Assembly (NCBI GenBank): GCA_021778935.1
Contig: JAJYBQ010000059.1
Coordinates: 1 to 11,028 of the forward strand
DNA length: 11,028 nucleotides
Direction of reading: 5' to 3'
Source: Pseudomonadota bacterium
Lineage (GTDB): Bacteria > Pseudomonadota > Gammaproteobacteria > Burkholderiales > Burkholderiaceae
In this document: piece by piece, positions 7,319 through 11,028 of the stretch
Layout of the letters: every line of letters begins with the position of its first letter
Numbering within the stretch: the first letter of the stretch is position 1
Program-made: the position numbers and the translations under genes
Notes under the pieces: generated by a model
Database searches by the model: none
What the model was told of the DNA's origin: nothing
What the model saw: only the letters and a program-made list of their open reading frames with translations

Positions 7319-7347
7319 TTGGAAATGTCGGCGCGATGCATTACAAT
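7319..7347 (+). promoter_or_regulatory. Sigma-70-type promoter of the rpsF operon
   Basis: The -35 hexamer TTGGAA (7319-7324) and the -10 hexamer TACAAT (7342-7347) are separated by exactly 17 bases. They match the consensus at 4/6 and 5/6. This is the best promoter in the window and is placed just where the ribosomal-protein operon needs one. Transcription would start near 7354, leaving a leader of about 70 bases. Confidence 0.75.
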
Positions 7348-7353
7348 CCGCGG

Positions 7354-7425
7354 TTCCTTGCCGCACCGGAGCGCTACGCGTTCCGGGCGGCTGATCCCGT
7401 CAGGGTGAATCCACGAGGAGTGTTC
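7354..7425 (+). promoter_or_regulatory. rpsF 5' leader, possible S6:S18 autoregulatory RNA
   Basis: The predicted leader contains an imperfect hairpin in which CCGGA (about 7367-7371) pairs with TCCGG (about 7382-7386), with an inner GCG/CGC pairing and an unpaired GT. CACCG immediately precedes and overlaps the left arm. Many bacterial rpsF leaders bind the S6:S18 complex through an unpaired CCG next to a stem to repress translation, so this is the place to expect one. I cannot confirm the full motif by eye. The leader ends with a good ribosome binding site, GAGGAG (7415-7420), five bases before the ATG. Confidence 0.35.
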
Positions 7426-7824
7426 ATGCGTCATTACGAAATCTGTTTCATCGTCCATCCGGACCAAAGCGAGCAGGTCCCGGCGATGATCGAGCGGTAT
7501 CGCACCCTGGTCACGTCGCAAGGCGGCCAGGTGCATCGGGTCGAGGACTGGGGCCGGCGCCAGCTGGCCTACCCGATCCAGAAGCTCGTCAAAGCCCACT
7601 ACATCCTGCTCAATATCGAATGCACCAAGGCTACGCTCGACGAGCTCGAGCACGGCTTCCGCTACAACGATGCCATCTTGCGGCACCTCACGACGGTGCA
7701 GAAGAAGGCGCTCACCGGCCCCAGCCCGATGATGAAGACGGTCGAGCGCGAAGAAGCGCGCAAGGCAGTGACCGAGACGGCCGGCGAGTCGGTGACCGAG
7801 GCGGTGCCCGTTCCGGCGGTTTGA
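7426..7824 (+). CDS. rpsF: 30S ribosomal protein S6
   Basis: S6 binds the central domain of 16S rRNA together with S18 in the 30S platform. The 132-residue protein starts [19 protein letters not shown] and contains the S6 core: [16 protein letters not shown] (residues 36-51), [11 protein letters not shown] (56-66), and [16 protein letters not shown] (73-89 region). The C-terminus beyond about residue 100 is an acidic, Ala/Glu/Val-rich tail as in many proteobacterial S6 proteins. The frame is open upstream to 7336. The ATG at 7426 is chosen because GAGGAG lies five bases before it and the protein start matches the family. It is first in an operon with priB, rpsR and rplI, driven by the promoter at 7319-7347. 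Confidence 0.98.
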   Translation: MRHYEICFIVHPDQSEQVPAMIERYRTLVTSQGGQVHRVEDWGRRQLAYPIQKLVKAHYILLNIECTKATLDELEHGFRYNDAILRHLTTVQKKALTGPSPMMKTVEREEARKAVTETAGESVTEAVPVPAV

Positions 7825-7835
7825 CGCGGTTCGAC

Positions 7836-8153
7836 GTGAACCGCGTCGTGTTGAACGCGGTGCTCGTCGAGCGGGCTGTGCTGCGGACCACTCCGGCGGG
7901 TGTTGCGGTGCTGGAAATGCAACTGCAGCATCGCTCGGAGACGGTCGAAGCCGGGGTTCCTCGAACGCTTGATTTTTCCGTCGACGCCATGGCGATCGGC
8001 GAGGCGGCGAGAACGCTGGCGGCAGAACGTCTGGGCGCCGCGCTGCGCGTATCGGGGTTTCTCGCCCCGCGCAGCCAACGGAGCAAGCGGGTGGTGGTGC
8101 ATATCACGCAGGTTGAGCGGGTTCCCGGGGAATCCGCATCTGGGATTCGATAA
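7836..8153 (+). CDS. priB: Primosomal replication protein N (PriB)
   Basis: PriB is a small OB-fold single-stranded-DNA-binding protein that works with PriA to reload DnaB at stalled replication forks. Read from the GTG at 7836 the product is 105 residues. It begins [20 protein letters not shown], with the betaproteobacterial features [15 protein letters not shown] (26-40), [10 protein letters not shown] (43-52) and [20 protein letters not shown] (about 74-93). The start codon is GTG, 11 bases after the rpsF stop, with no strong Shine-Dalgarno sequence, suggesting translational coupling to rpsF. An in-frame TTG at 7821 overlaps the rpsF stop as TTGA and would add five residues. The position between rpsF and rpsR is the classical one, and the partner helicase gene dnaB lies in the same cluster. 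Confidence 0.92.
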   Translation: MNRVVLNAVLVERAVLRTTPAGVAVLEMQLQHRSETVEAGVPRTLDFSVDAMAIGEAARTLAAERLGAALRVSGFLAPRSQRSKRVVVHITQVERVPGESASGIR

Positions 8154-8174
8154 CGAGTTTTTTCGGAGCATGCA

Positions 8175-8483
8175 ATGAGTGCAGTGATGCGAAGCGGTGG
8201 CAAGCCGAAGTTCGGCGCCAAGGGACGCGGAAAGCCGGGCGGTCGGCGCGGCAATCAACAAAACGCGCTGTTCAAGCGCAAGAAGTTCTGCCGGTTCACG
8301 GTGGAGAAGGTCGAAAGCATCGACTACAAGGATGTCGACACCTTGCGCGACTTCATTCAGGACAACGGCCGCATCATCCCGGCCCGCCTGACGGGAACCA
8401 AGGCGCACTACCAGCGCCAGCTGGACACGGCGATCAAGCGTGCGCGCTTCCTGGCGCTGCTGCCGTACACGGACATTCACTGA
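8175..8483 (+). CDS. rpsR: 30S ribosomal protein S18
   Basis: S18 pairs with S6 on the 30S platform. The 102-residue product contains the conserved S18 core from about residue 33: [10 protein letters not shown] (33-42), [13 protein letters not shown] (49-61), [19 protein letters not shown] (65-83) and [14 protein letters not shown] (87-100). Residues 1-32 are a basic Gly/Lys/Arg-rich extension, making the protein about 27 residues longer than the 75-residue E. coli S18. Longer S18 N-termini occur in betaproteobacteria. The ATG at 8175 is preceded at six bases by CGGAG (8164-8168). An in-frame ATG at 8187 would trim four residues. It lies 21 bases after priB and 20 bases before rplI, in the same operon. 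Confidence 0.97.
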   Translation: MSAVMRSGGKPKFGAKGRGKPGGRRGNQQNALFKRKKFCRFTVEKVESIDYKDVDTLRDFIQDNGRIIPARLTGTKAHYQRQLDTAIKRARFLALLPYTDIH

Positions 8484-8503
8484 GCGCCGGGGCAGGATTC
8501 ATC

Positions 8504-8956
8504 ATGCAAGTCATTCTTCTCGACAAGATCAGCAATCTGGGGCAGTTGGGCGACGTCGTTCGCGTCAAGGACGGCTACGCACGCAACTTCCTGATTCCCA
8601 AGGGCAAGGCCCGCCGTGCGACGCAGGCCGCGCTGCAGGAGTTCGAGGTCAAGCGCGCAGAACTGGAGCGCGTGCACGCCGAGCGCCTGAAGGCGGCTCA
8701 GGACGCGGGCGAGCGCCTGCAGGGCATCACGCTGCAGATCACCGCCAAGGCCGGCGTCGACGGCCGGCTGTTCGGATCGGTGACCAACTTCGATATCGCC
8801 GAAGCGCTGGGCAAGCAGGGCTTCGAGGTTCCGAAGGCCAACGTCCGGCTGCCGCAAGGCCCGCTCAAGGCAATCGGCGACTACAAGGTCGCGGTCGCGC
8901 TGCATACCGACGTCGTGGTCGAGATCACGGTTTCGGTCCTCGGCGAGCACGTGTAA
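8504..8956 (+). CDS. rplI: 50S ribosomal protein L9
   Basis: L9 binds domain V of 23S rRNA near the base of the L1 stalk and influences translational fidelity. The 150-residue length is typical. The N-terminal rRNA-binding domain begins [32 protein letters not shown], with the diagnostic [20 protein letters not shown] (16-35). A long connecting helix (about 40-75) leads to a C-terminal domain with [16 protein letters not shown] (87-102). The start has AGGA (8494-8497) six bases before the ATG. It is the last ribosomal gene of the operon. A REP-like element begins 13 bases after its TAA. Confidence 0.98.
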   Translation: MQVILLDKISNLGQLGDVVRVKDGYARNFLIPKGKARRATQAALQEFEVKRAELERVHAERLKAAQDAGERLQGITLQITAKAGVDGRLFGSVTNFDIAEALGKQGFEVPKANVRLPQGPLKAIGDYKVAVALHTDVVVEITVSVLGEHV

Positions 8957-8969
8957 GGAACTGCCGAAT

Positions 8970-9011
8970 CCCCCTCTCCCGCCTTGCGGGAGAGGGCGGG
9001 GGTGAGGGTGG
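8970..9011 (+). repeat. REP-like hairpin element, copy 2
   Basis: A perfect 11-bp stem pairs CCCTCTCCCGC (8972-8982) with GCGGGAGAGGG (8986-8996) over a CTT loop. It is followed by CGGGGGTGAGGGTGG (8997-9011). Core and tail are nearly identical to the copies at 4978-5015 and 10436-10473. It fills almost the whole 61-base gap between rplI and dnaB. In the transcript it would form a stable stem between the ribosomal genes and dnaB, which may protect or separate upstream mRNA. Confidence 0.9.
9004..9008 (+). promoter_or_regulatory. dnaB Shine-Dalgarno site inside the REP tail
   Basis: GAGGG at 9004-9008 lies 9-10 bases before the dnaB ATG (9018) and is the best Shine-Dalgarno candidate for that start. 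It belongs to the constant GGGGTGAGGG tail of the REP-like element, so the repeat appears to supply or overlap the ribosome binding site. The 11-bp hairpin ends eight bases upstream (8996) and leaves it unpaired in the simplest fold. Confidence 0.55.
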
Positions 9012-9017
9012 TAAACG

Positions 9018-10415
9018 ATGAACTGGTCCCCCTCCGAACGGGAAACTCCCGACACCCAGATTGCCGCCCTGCGCACGCCGCCGCACTCGATCGACGCCGA
9101 AACCTCGGTGCTCGGTGGACTGCTGCTCGACAACGGCGCCTGGGACCGCATTGCCGACCGAATCGCGCCGGACGACTTCTACCGGCACGATCATCGGCTG
9201 ATCTTCCAGCACATCGCCCGGCTCATCGACCAGTCGCGGCCTGCCGACGCGGTGACGGTTTTCGAGGCCTTGCGCACCAGCGGCAAGGATCAGGATGCCG
9301 GCGGCCTCGTCTATCTCAACGAACTCGTCCAGAACACCCCTTCCGCCGCCAATATCCGGCGCTATGCCGAAATCGTGCGCGAGCGCGCGGTGCTGCGGCA
9401 GCTCGTGCGCGTCGGCGAGGAGATCGCCGACTCGGCGCTCAGCCCGCAAGGGCGCGAAGCCAAGCAGATCCTCGACGAAGCCGAAACCAAGGTTTTCCAG
9501 ATCGCCGAGCAGGGCGCGCGGGGCCAGGGCGGCTTCATCAAGCTCGAGCCCCTGCTGTCCAAGGTGGTCGAGCGCATCCAGGAACTGTTCGAGCGGCCGA
9601 ATCACGGCGACGTCACCGGCGTGCCGAGCGGGTTCAAGGACCTCGACAGCAAGACTGCCGGGTTCCAGGAAGGCGACCTCGTCATCATCGCCGGCCGGCC
9701 ATCGATGGGCAAGACCTCCTTCGCGCTCAATATCGGCGAGCATGTGGCGATCGATATGGGCATGCCGGTGGCGGTGTTTTCGATGGAAATGGGCGCGGAG
9801 CAGCTCGCCTTGCGGATGCTCGGTTCGGTCGGTCGCATCGATGCCCAGCGCCTGCGTACCGGCCGCCTGCTCGAAGAGGATTGGCCGCGCCTGAGCGAGG
9901 CGATCGAGCGCATGCATACCGCGCCGCTGCACATCGACGAAACGCCGGCCCTGGCGCCGCTCGAACTGCGGGCGCGGGCGCGCCGCCTGGCCCGCGAGTA
10001 TGGCAAGCTCGGGATGATCATCGTCGACTACCTGCAGCTGATGTCGGGCTCGTCGGCGGGCGAGAACCGGGCAACCGAGATCTCGGAGATCTCCCGGTCG
10101 CTCAAGGCGCTCGCCAAGGAACTGAAGGTGCCGGTGCTGGCACTGTCGCAGTTGAACCGCACCGTGGAGCAGCGTACCGACAAGCGCCCGGTGATGTCCG
10201 ATCTGCGCGAGTCGGGCGCCATCGAGCAGGACGCCGACGTGATCCTCTTCATCTACCGCGACGAGGTCTACAACCCCGACACGCCGGACAAGGGGGTTGC
10301 GGAGATCATCATCGGCAAACAGCGAAACGGACCGATCGGCAAGGTGCAGTTGCGGTTTGGGGGCGAGCACACGCGCTTCGACAATCTCTCGCTGTCGACC
10401 CCGCCGCCGTTCTGA
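9018..10415 (+). CDS. dnaB: Replicative DNA helicase DnaB
   Basis: DnaB is the hexameric 5'-3' helicase that unwinds DNA ahead of the replisome. The 465-residue length is normal. The N-terminal DnaB domain begins near residue 21 with PPHSIDAETSVLGGLLLDNG and runs to about 125, and a linker helix region follows. The RecA-like motor (about 195-460) has Walker A GRPSMGKT (226-233), the motif FSMEMGAEQLALRML (254-268), Walker B MIIVDYLQLM (333-342), SQLNR (377-381), DLRESGAIEQDAD (395-407), and KQRNGPIG (434-441) with the expected arginine finger. No intein interrupts it. The ATG at 9018 is the only reasonable start, since no other Met precedes the core. It follows the S6-PriB-S18-L9 operon after a REP-like element and may be expressed by read-through. 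Confidence 0.98.
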   Translation: MNWSPSERETPDTQIAALRTPPHSIDAETSVLGGLLLDNGAWDRIADRIAPDDFYRHDHRLIFQHIARLIDQSRPADAVTVFEALRTSGKDQDAGGLVYLNELVQNTPSAANIRRYAEIVRERAVLRQLVRVGEEIADSALSPQGREAKQILDEAETKVFQIAEQGARGQGGFIKLEPLLSKVVERIQELFERPNHGDVTGVPSGFKDLDSKTAGFQEGDLVIIAGRPSMGKTSFALNIGEHVAIDMGMPVAVFSMEMGAEQLALRMLGSVGRIDAQRLRTGRLLEEDWPRLSEAIERMHTAPLHIDETPALAPLELRARARRLAREYGKLGMIIVDYLQLMSGSSAGENRATEISEISRSLKALAKELKVPVLALSQLNRTVEQRTDKRPVMSDLRESGAIEQDADVILFIYRDEVYNPDTPDKGVAEIIIGKQRNGPIGKVQLRFGGEHTRFDNLSLSTPPPF

Positions 10416-10435
10416 TCTGCGCAACGGAAGCTGCT

Positions 10436-10473
10436 CCCCGTCTCCCGCGTGCGGGAGAAGACGGGGGTGAGGG
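10436..10473 (+). repeat. REP-like hairpin element, copy 3 (variant)
   Basis: The apical stem TCTCCCGC (10441-10448) pairs with GCGGGAGA (10451-10458) over GT. The tail CGGGGGTGAGGG (10462-10473) matches the other two copies. The lower stem differs: CCCCG (10436-10440) pairs with CGGGG (10462-10466) across a three-base AGA bulge (10459-10461), instead of the continuous 11-bp stem of copies 1 and 2. It occupies the 81-base gap between the convergent dnaB and the PhoH-family gene and could act as a barrier to transcripts from both sides, although no T tract is present. Confidence 0.85.
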
Positions 10474-10496
10474 TGGCGCCCGCTTCTGAATCGCCG

Positions 10497-11028
10497 CTAC
10501 AGCGCTTCCGCCGCGTAATCCGCCAGCCGGGACCGCTCGCCGCGCTGCAGGGTCACATGGCCCGCATGCGTCCAGCCCTTGAACCGGTCGACGGCGTAGG
10601 TCAGTCCCGAGCTTCCTTCGGTGAGGTAGGGCGTGTCGATCTGCGCGATGTTGCCCAGGCACACCACCTTGGTGCCCGGCCCGGCGCGGGTGACCAGCGT
10701 CTTCATCTGCTTGGGCGTGAGGTTCTGCGCTTCGTCGATGATCAGGAACTTGTTGACGAAGGTGCGGCCGCGCATGAAGCTCATCGACTTGATGCGGATG
10801 CGCGTGCGGATGAGGTCGTTGGTCGCCGCGCGGCCCCACTCGCCGCCGCTTTCGTCGCTGCGGTTGAGGACCTCGAGGTTGTCCTCGAGCGCGCCCATCC
10901 ACGGCGCCATCTTTTCCTCTTCCGTGCCCGGCAGAAACCCGATGTCCTCGCCGACCGGAACGGTCGCCCGGGTCACGATGATCTCGCTGAAGCGCTTGCT
11001 CTCGAAGGTCTGCGCCAGGCCGGCGGCC
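10497..11028 (-). CDS. PhoH-family ATPase, C-terminal part (runs off the window)
   Basis: The visible 176 residues are the C-terminal end of a PhoH-like P-loop ATPase. The frame stays open to the window edge and reads AAGLAQTFESKRFSEIIVTR, continuing into VPVGEDIGFLPGTEEEKM, so the true start is beyond 11028. The GTG at 10976 that could be taken as a start is internal. Visible motifs are the Walker B-like FLIIDEAQNLTPKQMKTLVT, then GNIAQIDTPYLTEGSSGL, and the family's C-terminal VTLQRGERSRLADYAAE. The Walker A motif, and any N-terminal PIN ribonuclease domain that would make it the YlaK type, lie outside the window. PIN-PhoH proteins are thought to be RNA-dependent helicase/nucleases, but this fragment cannot show that. 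It converges on dnaB with a REP-like element between them. Confidence 0.92.
   Translation of the reverse strand, partial: AAGLAQTFESKRFSEIIVTRATVPVGEDIGFLPGTEEEKMAPWMGALEDNLEVLNRSDESGGEWGRAATNDLIRTRIRIKSMSFMRGRTFVNKFLIIDEAQNLTPKQMKTLVTRAGPGTKVVCLGNIAQIDTPYLTEGSSGLTYAVDRFKGWTHAGHVTLQRGERSRLADYAAEAL

Noticed and set aside
8925..10489. About 500-codon frames on both strands over dnaB
   Set aside because: dnaB is unambiguous in its own frame with all helicase motifs. The others are GC-driven shadows, one of which even reads through the REP element.

Overview
The window looks like a GC-rich betaproteobacterial chromosome. The evidence is gene order: tRNA-Asp close to ppiD, and an rpsF-priB-rpsR-rplI-dnaB block followed by a converging PhoH-family gene. 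The PriB, S18 and PhoH sequences also read as betaproteobacterial. This is inferred from remembered gene order and protein character, not from a database search.

Left part (1-4832): the 3' end of a tRNA (probably tRNA-Val) and a complete tRNA-Asp(GTC) open the window. A gene-free stretch of about 330 bases follows, whose distal part is dense in palindromes. It leads into a membrane-anchored PAS-PAS-GGDEF diguanylate cyclase with an intact active site and inhibitory site. Next comes ppiD, the membrane-anchored periplasmic parvulin-type folding factor.

Middle (4833-7309): after ppiD lies a non-coding patch with a perfect 61-bp tandem duplication that runs into a REP-like hairpin element. On the minus strand is a stand-alone NAD(P)HX dehydratase (nnrD), which converges on ppiD. 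Diverging from it is a plus-strand HDOD protein with a degenerate EAL-like N-terminal half.

Right part (7310-11028): a good sigma-70-type promoter (TTGGAA-17-TACAAT) precedes the operon for ribosomal proteins S6, S18 and L9, with primosomal protein PriB between S6 and S18. The replicative helicase gene dnaB follows. A second REP-like element separates rplI from dnaB and appears to supply dnaB's Shine-Dalgarno sequence. A third sits between the convergent dnaB and the PhoH-family gene, which runs off the right edge.

Most of the window is conserved housekeeping sequence. I found no convincing new multi-gene system. The parts worth a second look are non-coding: three same-oriented REP-like elements, the 61-bp tandem duplication, REP-derived translation signals at dnaB, and the palindrome cluster upstream of the diguanylate cyclase.
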